The notes: generated by a model from the letters alone, not told the origin. Shown: positions 1 through 6,425, counted from the stretch's first letter. The stretch is DNA of 10,828 nt from Actinomycetes bacterium (GCA_025964635.1 JAOPYP010000653.1:1-10828), one strand, 5' to 3'. Numbers and translations are program-made.

Positions 1-32
1 TCCCCGGTCGTCCGCTTCCCGTCAGCCACGCG

Positions 33-1409
33 TCACCCCGCTGGGTCGTGCCAGAGGTCCCGGGCCGGCAGCAGCCGGTCGGCTTCCTTCGGGCCCCAGG
101 TGCCCTGGGCGTACGGGTGGACCGGGACCGCGTCGCCCAGGATCGGGTCCACCACCCGCCACGCGGCCTCCACCGTGTCCTGCTTGGCGAACAGCCACCG
201 GTCCCCGTCCAGCGCCGCGCCGATCAGCCGGTCGTAGGGACGCATGTCCGACCCGGGCCGTTCCGCGAACGTCAGCTCCTCCATGGCGGGCTCCCAGCCG
301 GCCCCCGGCTTCTTGCCCGCCAGGCCCATGCCGACCGCGGTCTCCGGCCAGACGCGGAAGCGCAGCGTGTTGTTGTCCGGCAGCGGGTTCAGCCCGAACA
401 CGTCGTGCGGGGCCCGCCGGAACCGCACCGTCACCTCGGTCGCGGTGACCGGCAGGCACTTCCCCGCCCGGATCAGCACCGGGACGCCGGCCCAGCGCCA
501 CGAGTCGACGGCCAGCCGGATCGCGGTGAACGTCTCCACGGTCGAGTGCGGGGCCACGCCCTCGACGCTGGTGTAGCCCTCGTACTGGCCGCGGACCGTC
601 TCCTCCGGGGTCAGCGGCCGGATGGCGGCGATCAGCCGGGCCTTCGCGTCCCGCCAGGTGCCCAGGTCCTGGCCGTCCGGCGGGTCGGCCATCACCGTCG
701 CGAGGACCTGCAGCATGTGGTTCTGCACCACGTCCCGGGTGGCGCCGGTGTGGTCGTAGAACGCGCCGCGGTCGGAGACGTCGAACGCCTCCGCCATCGT
801 GATCTGGATGCTCTCCACGTAGGTGCGGTTCAGCAGCGGCTCGATGACCGCGTTGGCGAACCGGACAAACAGGATGTTCTCCACCGGGTCCAGGCCCAGC
901 CAGTGGTCCACCCGGTAGATCGCGTCTTCCGGGAAGTACTGGTGCATGAGCTCGTTGAGCTGGATAGCACTATGGAAGTCGGTGCCGAACGGCTTCTCGA
1001 CCATGATCCGGTTGCCCTTGGCGCGGCCCGCGGTCGCGATGCCCTGCGCGATCCGGCCGAACAGCGCCGGCGGCACCTCGAGGTAGAACAGGATCTGCTG
1101 GCCGTCGCCGACCGCGTCCGACATCGCGTGGTAGGTGGCGTCGTCGCCCAGGTCGCCGTCCACGTAGCGGAGCAGGCCCAGCATCGTGGTGGCGGCCGGG
1201 CTGGCCGGGTCCATCTTGTTCAGCTTGAGCGAGGCCACCGCGTAGTCGCGGAACTGATCCAGGCCCCAGCCGTTCTTGGCCACCCCGATCACGGGCACAT
1301 TGAGCACGCCGCGGTCCACCAGCCCGACCAGGGCCGGGAACGTCTCGAGCTTCGCGAGATCACCGGTCGCGCCGAAGATCACCAGTGCGTCAACCTGGTC
1401 TGCTGCCAT
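33..1409 (-). CDS. zwf: Glucose-6-phosphate dehydrogenase (short actinobacterial form, altered active-site motif)
   Basis: Oxidises glucose-6-phosphate to 6-phosphogluconolactone with NAD(P)+, the first step of the oxidative pentose phosphate pathway in the cytosol. The 458-residue product has the Rossmann nucleotide motif GATGDLA at 13-19, EKPFG at 138-142, the RVDHWLG motif at 166-172, and RDVVQNH ending in H231, which matches the catalytic histidine of the family. The C-terminus has the usual aromatic-rich YAQGTWGP ending. The family motif reads DHYLGKE; here it is DHWLGLD, so the substrate-binding lysine is leucine at 173 and the next glutamate is aspartate. Other lysines of the site (K20, K139, the AGK lysine) remain. 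I chose the ATG at 1409 because AAGGAG lies 5 nt upstream; an in-frame ATG at 1463 would add 18 atypical residues. It lies 122 nt downstream of cydB on the same strand. The product family is certain; activity on glucose-6-phosphate is likely but not proven given the substitution. Confidence 0.93.
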   Translation of the reverse strand: MAADQVDALVIFGATGDLAKLETFPALVGLVDRGVLNVPVIGVAKNGWGLDQFRDYAVASLKLNKMDPASPAATTMLGLLRYVDGDLGDDATYHAMSDAVGDGQQILFYLEVPPALFGRIAQGIATAGRAKGNRIMVEKPFGTDFHSAIQLNELMHQYFPEDAIYRVDHWLGLDPVENILFVRFANAVIEPLLNRTYVESIQITMAEAFDVSDRGAFYDHTGATRDVVQNHMLQVLATVMADPPDGQDLGTWRDAKARLIAAIRPLTPEETVRGQYEGYTSVEGVAPHSTVETFTAIRLAVDSWRWAGVPVLIRAGKCLPVTATEVTVRFRRAPHDVFGLNPLPDNNTLRFRVWPETAVGMGLAGKKPGAGWEPAMEELTFAERPGSDMRPYDRLIGAALDGDRWLFAKQDTVEAAWRVVDPILGDAVPVHPYAQGTWGPKEADRLLPARDLWHDPAG

Positions 1410-1531
1410 CTGGGCTCCTTGGGTCCGTGTGACTAGTGCAGCGCAGCCGCCGCCCGCAGGCATCGCCTGGCCGGGGTGAGGTCCGGCGCCACCCTAATGG
1501 GGATCGATCGCCCCCGCCGTGATTGCCCGGC

Positions 1532-2638
1532 TCAGCCCGGCCCTTCCGGGCCGGCGGGGCCAGGCCGGGCCGCCGGGCCGGAAGGGCCCGTTTTCCCAGC
1601 CCCGGGAGGGCGGCCGTTGCCCTGCCTGGTGAGCAGCGCGGGTGGCCGGAAATCGCCGGCGCTCAGCCGCTGACGGAATACGTAATAGGTCCACGCCTGG
1701 TACAGCAGCACCAGCGGGAGGAAGATCACCACCACGACCGTCATCACCTTCAGCGCGTAGGATCCGGATGCCGCGTTGCTGATGGTCAGGCTGTACGCGG
1801 GGCTGGTGCTGGACACCATGACCCGCGGGTACAGCTCGGTGAACATCGACAGGATGGCGGTCGCCATCGCGAACGTGGTGGCCGCGAACGCCCAGCCTTC
1901 CCGGCGGGCGGACACCAGCCACGCCGCGGCCAGCACGGCCAGGATGGCCAGCACCTCGACCGGATTGGGCAGCACCCCCTTGCCCCCGGTGACGTGGGTC
2001 CAGATCGCGAAGCCCGCCGTCAGCAGCGCGGCGGGCGGGGCCACCCGCCGGGCGGTGCGCCCCGCCCGGTCCCGCATCTCGCCGGTCGTCTTGAGGGCCA
2101 GGAACGTCGCGCCGTGCAGCAGGCACAGCACGACCAGCGTGACCCCGGTGTACAGCGCATAGGGCTGCAGCAGCGTCACGAAGTTCCCGGTGTACTCGCC
2201 GGCCTTGTCGATCGGCAGCCCGTGCAGCAGGTCACCGAGCGCCACCCCGATCAGCAGCGGGGCGACCAGGCTGCCCGCCATCATCAGGACATCCCAGCTG
2301 CACCGCCACCGCGGGCTGCCCGACTTGCCCCGGTACTCGAACGAGACGCCGCGCACGATCAGCGCCAGCAGCAGTATCACCAGGACCAGGTAGAAGCCCG
2401 AGAACATGGTCGCGTACCAGTCCGGGAACGCGGCGAACATGGCCGCGGCCGCCACGACCAGCCACACCTCATTGCCGTCCCACAGCGGCCCGATCGTGTT
2501 GACCGCGGCCCGGCGGCCGGCCTCGTCCCGGCCCACCCCGGCGTGCAGCATCCCGACGCCGAAGTCGAAGCCCTCCAGCACGAAGAACCCGGTCCACAGC
2601 AGCGCGATCACGATGAACCAGAACTGGACCAGGGTCAT
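1532..2638 (-). CDS. cydB: Cytochrome bd ubiquinol/menaquinol oxidase subunit II
   Basis: Membrane subunit of the bd-type terminal oxidase, which oxidises quinol and reduces oxygen to water at high oxygen affinity. The 368-residue protein begins with a helix carrying LEGFDFGVG (D25 matches the conserved aspartate of the family) and the GPLWDGNEVWLV segment that follows helix 1. Several further hydrophobic helices follow, then the FTELYPRVM and SPAYSLTISNAASG region that marks CydB, and a last helix ending near WTYYVFRQRL. The ATG overlaps the cydA stop codon by one base (TGATG), so translation is probably coupled. After the last helix the protein has a tail of about 35 residues rich in glycine, proline and alanine, encoded in part by an inverted repeat (1539-1588). 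Typical CydB proteins stop soon after the final helix, so the tail is an oddity. cydDC, needed to assemble bd oxidase, is not in the window. Confidence 0.95.
   Translation of the reverse strand: MTLVQFWFIVIALLWTGFFVLEGFDFGVGMLHAGVGRDEAGRRAAVNTIGPLWDGNEVWLVVAAAAMFAAFPDWYATMFSGFYLVLVILLLALIVRGVSFEYRGKSGSPRWRCSWDVLMMAGSLVAPLLIGVALGDLLHGLPIDKAGEYTGNFVTLLQPYALYTGVTLVVLCLLHGATFLALKTTGEMRDRAGRTARRVAPPAALLTAGFAIWTHVTGGKGVLPNPVEVLAILAVLAAAWLVSARREGWAFAATTFAMATAILSMFTELYPRVMVSSTSPAYSLTISNAASGSYALKVMTVVVVIFLPLVLLYQAWTYYVFRQRLSAGDFRPPALLTRQGNGRPPGAGKTGPSGPAARPGPAGPEGPG
1539..1588 (-). repeat. Inverted repeat in the last codons of cydB
   Basis: Arms 1539-1557 and 1570-1588 are complementary at 18 of 19 positions (mismatch at 1577), with a 12-nt loop. 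The structure ends 5 bases before the cydB stop codon, inside the Gly/Pro-rich tail. On the plus strand the right arm is soon followed by TTTT (1591-1594); on the transcribed minus strand no T-run follows. It could act as an mRNA 3'-end stabiliser or a weak intrinsic terminator between cydB and zwf. The pairing is seen directly; the role is inference. Confidence 0.6.
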
Positions 2639-4062
2639 CAGTACCTCACCGCCGTGACCAGGGCATCCGCCCCGTCACCGGGTGCCGGGTCCGGCTCGGC
2701 TTCCTTCCGCGCGTAGCGGATCATCAGCATCAGGTCCACGATGGCGAGGGTTAGATACGCCGCAACGAAAACCGTCAGGCTGGTAATGACGCTGGCCAGC
2801 CCGACGGACGGCGATACCGCGTTCTTCGTGAGCATGATCCCCTGGACGATCCAGGGCTGGCGGCCGCTCTCGGTGAGCAGCCAGCCCGCGGTGTTCATCA
2901 GGAACGGCAGGGTCACCGCCCAGACCGCGAGGGTCAGGAACCACCGCGAGCCGGCCATGGACCTGCGGCGGATCAGCCACAACCCCCAGAGCCCGAGCAG
3001 GAACATCAGCCCGGCCGAGTAGGCCATCACCCGCATCGACCAGTACTGGATGAACACGTTCGGGACGTAGTAGCCGGGCCCGAACTGCTTCTGGTACTGG
3101 GACTGCAGCGGGCTGAGCCCGACGACCTTGCCGTTCCAGGAGTTGGTGGCCAGCAGTGACAGCAGGTGCGGGATGGCCAGGATCTGGGTCGGCGTGTGAT
3201 CGTTGTTGCCGCCGCCGATCTGGATGAGCGAGAACGAGCAGGGCTGGCAGGTGGCCCACTGGGCCTCGGCGGCGGCGATCTTCATGGGCTGGTAGCGGGC
3301 CTCGATGACGCCCAGCTCACTGCCGACGAACATGGCCAGGATGATCGCCGGGACCAGCACGACCAGGGACAGCTGGGCCGACCGGGCGAACAGGGGCGGG
3401 CCGGGCTGGCTGGCCCCGCCCGGGGCCGGCTGGCGGGCCTGGTTGCGGAGCTGCCAGGCGGACACCGCGAGCATCACCGCGGCCCCGGTGACCAGCGAGG
3501 CCAGCAGCACGTGCGTGTAACCCCAGAGGAACACGGGGTTGGTCAGCACGGCCCAGATGTCGTTCAGCTGCGGCTTGCCGGTCTTGTGGTTGATCACGTA
3601 GCCGACCGGGTGCTGCATCCAGGAGTTGGCGGCCATGATGAACGCGGCGGACAGCACGGTGCCCAGCGCGACCAGCCAGATGCACAGCAAGTGGACCCGG
3701 CGGGACAGCCTGTCCCAGCCGAACAGCCACAGCCCGAGGAACGTGGACTCCAGGAAGAAGGCGGCCAGCCCCTCCATGGCCAGCGGCGCGCCGAAGATGT
3801 CGCCGACCAGCCGCGAGTAGGCCGACCAGTTCATCCCGAACTCGAACTCCTGGACCAGCCCGGTCACCACGCCGACCGCGACGTTGATGACCAGCAGGGT
3901 GCCGAAGAACCGGGTCAGCCGCAGGTACCCGGGGTTCTTGCTCCGGTACCAGGTGCTCTGCAGCAGGGCGGTCAGGAACGCCAGCCCGATCGTCACCGGC
4001 ACGAAGAAGAAATGGTTGATGGACGTCAGCGCGAACTGCCACCGGGCCAGGTCGAGCGTCAA
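2638..4062 (-). CDS. cydA: Cytochrome bd quinol oxidase subunit I
   Basis: Haem-carrying catalytic subunit of bd oxidase. The 474-residue protein shows the family ligands in order: H17 (E. coli H19), E97 and E105 (E99, E107) in MEGLAAFFLEST, H184 (H186), the quinol loop with K261 and E266 in RYQPMKIAAAEA (K252, E257), R344 and M346 in SMRVM (R391, M393), and ESGRQPW around 398-404. The loop between K261 and R344 lacks the long E. coli insertion, so this is the short Q-loop type, and it carries a CQPC pair at 272-275. The start is a TTG with GGGGGGA (4073-4067) just upstream; an in-frame TGA at 4083-4081 excludes any longer form, and no other start codon lies between. The one-base overlap with cydB shows an operon. 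The 163-nt leader holds a dyad (4194-4215) and a tandem repeat (4090-4173), the likely control region. Confidence 0.96.
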   Translation of the reverse strand: MTLDLARWQFALTSINHFFFVPVTIGLAFLTALLQSTWYRSKNPGYLRLTRFFGTLLVINVAVGVVTGLVQEFEFGMNWSAYSRLVGDIFGAPLAMEGLAAFFLESTFLGLWLFGWDRLSRRVHLLCIWLVALGTVLSAAFIMAANSWMQHPVGYVINHKTGKPQLNDIWAVLTNPVFLWGYTHVLLASLVTGAAVMLAVSAWQLRNQARQPAPGGASQPGPPLFARSAQLSLVVLVPAIILAMFVGSELGVIEARYQPMKIAAAEAQWATCQPCSFSLIQIGGGNNDHTPTQILAIPHLLSLLATNSWNGKVVGLSPLQSQYQKQFGPGYYVPNVFIQYWSMRVMAYSAGLMFLLGLWGLWLIRRRSMAGSRWFLTLAVWAVTLPFLMNTAGWLLTESGRQPWIVQGIMLTKNAVSPSVGLASVITSLTVFVAAYLTLAIVDLMLMIRYARKEAEPDPAPGDGADALVTAVRY

Positions 4063-4089
4063 AGGGTCCCCCCGGTCCCGTCACGCGCA

Positions 4090-4173
4090 GGCTGCGCCTC
4101 GCTGGAGCCGGCCGGCCCCGCCTCGCTGGAGCCGGCCCCGTCCCGCTGGAGCCAGCCCTGTCCCGCTGGAGCC
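4090..4173 (-). repeat. Four-copy tandem repeat in the cydA leader
   Basis: Read on the minus strand, four units each begin with GGCTCCAGCG, starting at 4173, 4153, 4133 and 4109. Units are 20, 20, 24 and 20 nt long; the third has an extra GGCC. The rest of each unit follows a consensus close to RGRCGGGGCC. The spacing is close to two helical turns. The array ends 28 nt before the cydA TTG, so it is non-coding and probably transcribed as leader RNA. It may be a series of protein sites or a structured leader; the sequence alone does not decide. Confidence 0.75.
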
Positions 4174-4193
4174 GCTCCGCCCCCTCAAGGACT

Positions 4194-4215
4194 ACTTAGT
4201 ACTGCCGTACTTAGT
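4194..4215 (-). promoter_or_regulatory. Operator-like dyad upstream of cydA
   Basis: An imperfect inverted repeat of two 9-nt arms, ACTTAGTAC and GTACTTAGT (8 of 9 pairs), is separated by TGCC. The same site holds two direct copies of TACTTAGT, 15 bp apart. It is an AT-rich island in very GC-rich DNA, 131-152 nt upstream of the cydA start and 11 nt past the stop of the upstream small gene. It resembles a dimeric regulator site overlapping a promoter. It does not match the Rex operator as I know it (TGTGAAC-type arms). Confidence 0.5.
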
Positions 4216-4225
4216 GCGGCCGTGC

Positions 4226-4504
4226 TCAGGAATGGGGTGTCGCGTGCTCCTGGGTGCCGTTCCGCCACGTGGCGGCCCCGGCCACCGTGGCGGCCTTGGC
4301 CCGGGCCCAGTGATGCCGGGCCAGCTCGGTGGGCGGCACCTCCTGGCGGTTCGCCCAGTCCCGCACGGCCGCGGCCATCGCGGACCCGCTCACCACGATC
4401 CCGGCCAGGCCCAGCACGCCGCCCAGCCCCATGAGCACCCCGCCCACGATCAGCGGCCTCGTGTTCAGCCGGAACGCGCGCTCAGGGTCTCTGCTGTTCG
4501 TCAT
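4226..4504 (-). CDS. Small single-helix membrane protein of unknown function
   Basis: A 92-residue protein starting MTNSRDPERAF, with a basic, hydrophilic N-terminus, one long glycine-rich hydrophobic stretch at about residues 17-43 (PLIVGGVLMGLGGVLGLAG and following), then a hydrophilic region with VPPTELARHHWARAKAA and a histidine/threonine-rich end. The first segment is long enough for one helix with GxxxG packing motifs, or a tight hairpin. I think similar small proteins with a PPxELAR..WARAKAA segment occur in actinobacteria, but no function is known to me. The ATG at 4504 lacks a clear ribosome binding site; paired upstream ATGs near 4538 sit directly against GGGAGG and would add 11-12 atypical residues. 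It is upstream of and co-directional with cydA, 163 nt away. It is too long to be a CydX-type subunit, though a role near the oxidase is possible. Confidence 0.7.
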   Translation of the reverse strand: MTNSRDPERAFRLNTRPLIVGGVLMGLGGVLGLAGIVVSGSAMAAAVRDWANRQEVPPTELARHHWARAKAATVAGAATWRNGTQEHATPHS

Positions 4505-4546
4505 GCCAGCACAGTGGCCGGACCCGGAGCCGCCAGGCATCATCCT

Positions 4547-4597
4547 CCCGGGGTGAAAGGCGCCACACTGCCGGCCCGGGCCGGCGCTCACCCCGGG
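4547..4597. promoter_or_regulatory. Nested inverted repeats in the divergent intergenic region
   Basis: Perfect 10-nt arms CCCGGGGTGA (4547-4556) and TCACCCCGGG (4588-4597) flank 31 nt that contain the perfect 14-bp palindrome CCGGCCCGGGCCGG (4571-4584). The element lies between the small membrane protein and the GMC oxidoreductase, which are divergent. The right arm overlaps GGGAAGG (4595-4601), which would be the ribosome binding site if the oxidoreductase starts at GTG 4606. It could be an operator for both genes or an RNA hairpin hiding that site. Confidence 0.5.
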
Positions 4598-4638
4598 AAG
4601 GCGATGTGACCGCCTTCCGGGGCCCTCATAGTGGGATC

Positions 4639-6192
4639 GTGACCGAACGCTATGACGTGATCATCATCGGGACCGGCGCCGGCGGGGGCACCCTGGCGCA
4701 CACGCTGGCCTCGTCGGGCAAGAAGATCCTGCTCCTGGAGCGCGGCGATTTCCTGCCCCGCGACATGGACAACTGGAACCCGGAGCCGGTGTTCGTGGAC
4801 GGCAAATACATCAGCCACGACACCTGGTACGACGCCGACGGCCAGCCGTTCCAGCCCCAGGTGCATTACTACGTCGGCGGGGCCACCAAGATGTACGGGG
4901 CCGCGCTGTACCGGCTGCGGCCCGCGGACTTCGGCGAGATCAAGCACATGGACGGGATATCCCCGGCCTGGCCGCTCAGCTACGACGAGTTCGAGCCCTG
5001 GTACACCAGGGCCGAGTGGCTCTATCAGGTGCACGGGGCGCACGGCGAGGACCCCACGGAGGGTCACTGGTCGAGGCAGTACCCCTGGCCCGCGGTCTCC
5101 CACGAGCCGCGGATCCAGCAGCTGGCCAGCGACCTGCAGGCCGGCGGGTACCAGCCGTTCCACGCGCCGTGCGGGATCCTGCTGGACGAGGCCCGCCGCC
5201 CGGCCAGCACCTGCATCCGCTGCGCCTGGTGCGACGGCTACCCGTGCCTGGTGCACGCCAAGTCCGACGCGGAGACCATCGCGGTCCGCCCGGTCATGGA
5301 CCTGCCCACCGTGACGCTGCTGACCGGGGCCGAGGTCCTCAGCCTGGAGACGGGCTCCGGCGGCCGGGTGGTCACCGGCGTGGTGGTGTCGCGGGGCGGC
5401 CAGCGCGAGGTCTACCAGGGCGACATCGTGGCGCTGGCGGCCGGCGCGGCGAACAGCGCCAGGATCCTGCTCCGCTCGGCCAGCGACGAGCACCCCGACG
5501 GCCTGGCCAACGGGTCCGGCCAGGTGGGCCGGAACTACATGTTCCACAACAGCAAGGCCATGGTGGCGCTGGGCAAGGAGCGCAACGACACCGTGTACCA
5601 GAAGACGCTGGCGGTCAACGACTTCTACCTGGCCGGCGATGGCCGGGAATGGCCGCTGGGCAACATCCAGATGCTGGGCAAGTCCAACGCGGAGGCGATG
5701 AAGGGCGAGGAGCCGAAGCTGACCAAGCTGGCCCCGCACTGGAGCCTGGCGGAGGTGGCGGCACACGCCGTGGACCTCTGGCTGACCACCGAGGACCTGC
5801 CGAAGCCCAGGAACCGGGTGACCGTTGACCGGGACGGGAACGTGCACCTGGCCTACTCGCAGACCAACGATGCGGAGGCGGCCGGGCTGTACAAAGAGGT
5901 CAAGACCATGCTGAATCACGTCGGCATGGCGTCTCACCACATCCTGGACAAGAACTACTACATGAAGATGAACGTCGCCCTGGCCGGGGTTGCCCACCAG
6001 TCCGGCACCTGCCGGTTCGGCACCGACCCGGCCACCTCGGTGCTCGACGTGAACTGCAGGGCCCATGAGGTGGACAACCTGTACGTGGTGGACACCAGCT
6101 TCTTCCCGAGCATCGGCGCGGTGAACCCGGCGCTCACCGCGATGGCCAACGCCATCCGCGTCGGCGAGCACCTCACCGGCCGGCTGGGGTAG
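4639..6192 (+). CDS. GMC-family FAD-dependent oxidoreductase with four-cysteine cluster
   Basis: Glucose-methanol-choline family flavoenzyme, oxidising a primary or secondary alcohol group of an unidentified substrate (sugar, sugar acid or alcohol). The N-terminus YDVIIIGTGAGGGTLAHTL is the FAD ADP-binding fold, ending in LLERGD. VGGATKMYGAALYR corresponds to the family's first signature region. The C-terminal domain has HQSGTCRFG with H453 and NPALTAMANA with N496, the family's His/Asn active-site pair. An insertion carries C192-x2-C195-x2-C198-x4-C203, similar to cysteines in gluconate 2-dehydrogenase and FAD glucose dehydrogenase large subunits, where an Fe-S cluster is known in one member. 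No signal peptide or Tat motif is seen, so the protein is probably cytosolic, and no small or cytochrome subunit gene is adjacent. GTG 4639 gives an N-terminus of usual length (517 residues); GTG 4606 is better placed for GGGAAGG (4595-4601) and would add 11 residues. Substrate unknown. Confidence 0.9.
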   Translation: MTERYDVIIIGTGAGGGTLAHTLASSGKKILLLERGDFLPRDMDNWNPEPVFVDGKYISHDTWYDADGQPFQPQVHYYVGGATKMYGAALYRLRPADFGEIKHMDGISPAWPLSYDEFEPWYTRAEWLYQVHGAHGEDPTEGHWSRQYPWPAVSHEPRIQQLASDLQAGGYQPFHAPCGILLDEARRPASTCIRCAWCDGYPCLVHAKSDAETIAVRPVMDLPTVTLLTGAEVLSLETGSGGRVVTGVVVSRGGQREVYQGDIVALAAGAANSARILLRSASDEHPDGLANGSGQVGRNYMFHNSKAMVALGKERNDTVYQKTLAVNDFYLAGDGREWPLGNIQMLGKSNAEAMKGEEPKLTKLAPHWSLAEVAAHAVDLWLTTEDLPKPRNRVTVDRDGNVHLAYSQTNDAEAAGLYKEVKTMLNHVGMASHHILDKNYYMKMNVALAGVAHQSGTCRFGTDPATSVLDVNCRAHEVDNLYVVDTSFFPSIGAVNPALTAMANAIRVGEHLTGRLG

Positions 6193-6213
6193 CCCGGCAG
6201 CCAGGATCCGCCT

Positions 6214-6240
6214 CCGGCGAGCCCCCGCCAGCCGGCTTTT
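6214..6240 (+). terminator. Possible intrinsic terminator after the GMC gene
   Basis: A 5-bp stem, CCGGC (6214-6218) with GCCGG (6231-6235), is followed directly by CTTTT, 22 nt past the oxidoreductase stop. The stem is short and the T-run is only four bases, so termination may be partial. The T-run is also the left edge of the larger hairpin at 6236-6303. Confidence 0.35.
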
Positions 6241-6303
6241 CCCGCGGGACGTGCGTTCGGGGGGGCGATTTGCCCGGTCTGTCCGCACGGTCCGCGGGAA
6301 AAG
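6236..6303 (+). other. Long stable hairpin (20-bp arms) in the gap before the lipoprotein
   Basis: Arms 6236-6255 and 6284-6303 pair at 18 of 20 positions by Watson-Crick rules, plus one G-U, leaving a single A-G mismatch at 6249/6290. The loop contains a smaller stem, GGGC (6263-6266) with GCCC (6272-6275), so nearly all 68 nt fold. No T-run follows the right arm on either strand, so it is not a classical terminator. It could be part of a structured RNA, an mRNA processing site or a 3'-end stabiliser. Strand is assigned from the flanking genes only. Confidence 0.55.
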
Positions 6304-6325
6304 TGGAAGTCGATCATGGAATCGT

Positions 6326-6357
6326 CCCGCGGGCCAGGAGGCTGTACGGCCCGCGGG
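6326..6357 (+). other. GC hairpin presenting AGGAGG in its loop
   Basis: Perfect 10-nt arms CCCGCGGGCC (6326-6335) and GGCCCGCGGG (6348-6357) enclose a 12-nt loop that starts with AGGAGG (6336-6341). No start codon lies at a usable distance from this perfect Shine-Dalgarno sequence, so it is not an obvious translation signal. It is the third hairpin in a row in this gap and reuses the CCGCGGG core of the preceding one. Confidence 0.5.
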
Positions 6358-6425
6358 CAGCCAGCCGGGCAACTAATCCCGCCAGGGTGACGACGCGGCC
6401 ACGTTCAGTAGGGAGCGTGGGCCGC

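Noticed and set aside
1..29. Possible start of the next minus-strand gene at GTG 29-27, with GGGGTGA at 39-33 as binding site
   Set aside because: Only nine codons are visible, too few to judge.
48..1436. Plus-strand open frame opposite zwf
   Set aside because: Antisense of a well-supported enzyme gene; product is R/V/H/Q-rich without motifs.
1491..1496. TAGGGT on the minus strand as a -10 box for zwf
   Set aside because: No matching -35 element at a proper distance; one hexamer is not enough.
1539..1594. Plus-strand intrinsic terminator formed by the cydB-end inverted repeat and TTTT
   Set aside because: No plus-strand gene runs into it; all genes here are on the minus strand.
4063..4225. 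Rex operator before cydA
   Set aside because: No TGTGAAC/GTTCACA-type arms are present in the gap.
1523..4434. Plus-strand open frames opposite cydB and cydA
   Set aside because: Hydrophilic Q/R/H-rich products with no domain, opposite membrane proteins with conserved ligands.
4588..6372. Minus-strand open frame of 594 codons opposite the GMC gene
   Set aside because: Its protein is rich in R, G, V, H and Q with no recognisable domain, as expected for the antisense of a GC-rich gene; the plus strand has clear GMC motifs.
6270..6425. Longer N-terminus of the lipoprotein gene from a TTG at 6270
   Set aside because: It would be arginine-rich, would bury the signal sequence and would run through the hairpins; ATG 6426 has its own ribosome binding site.
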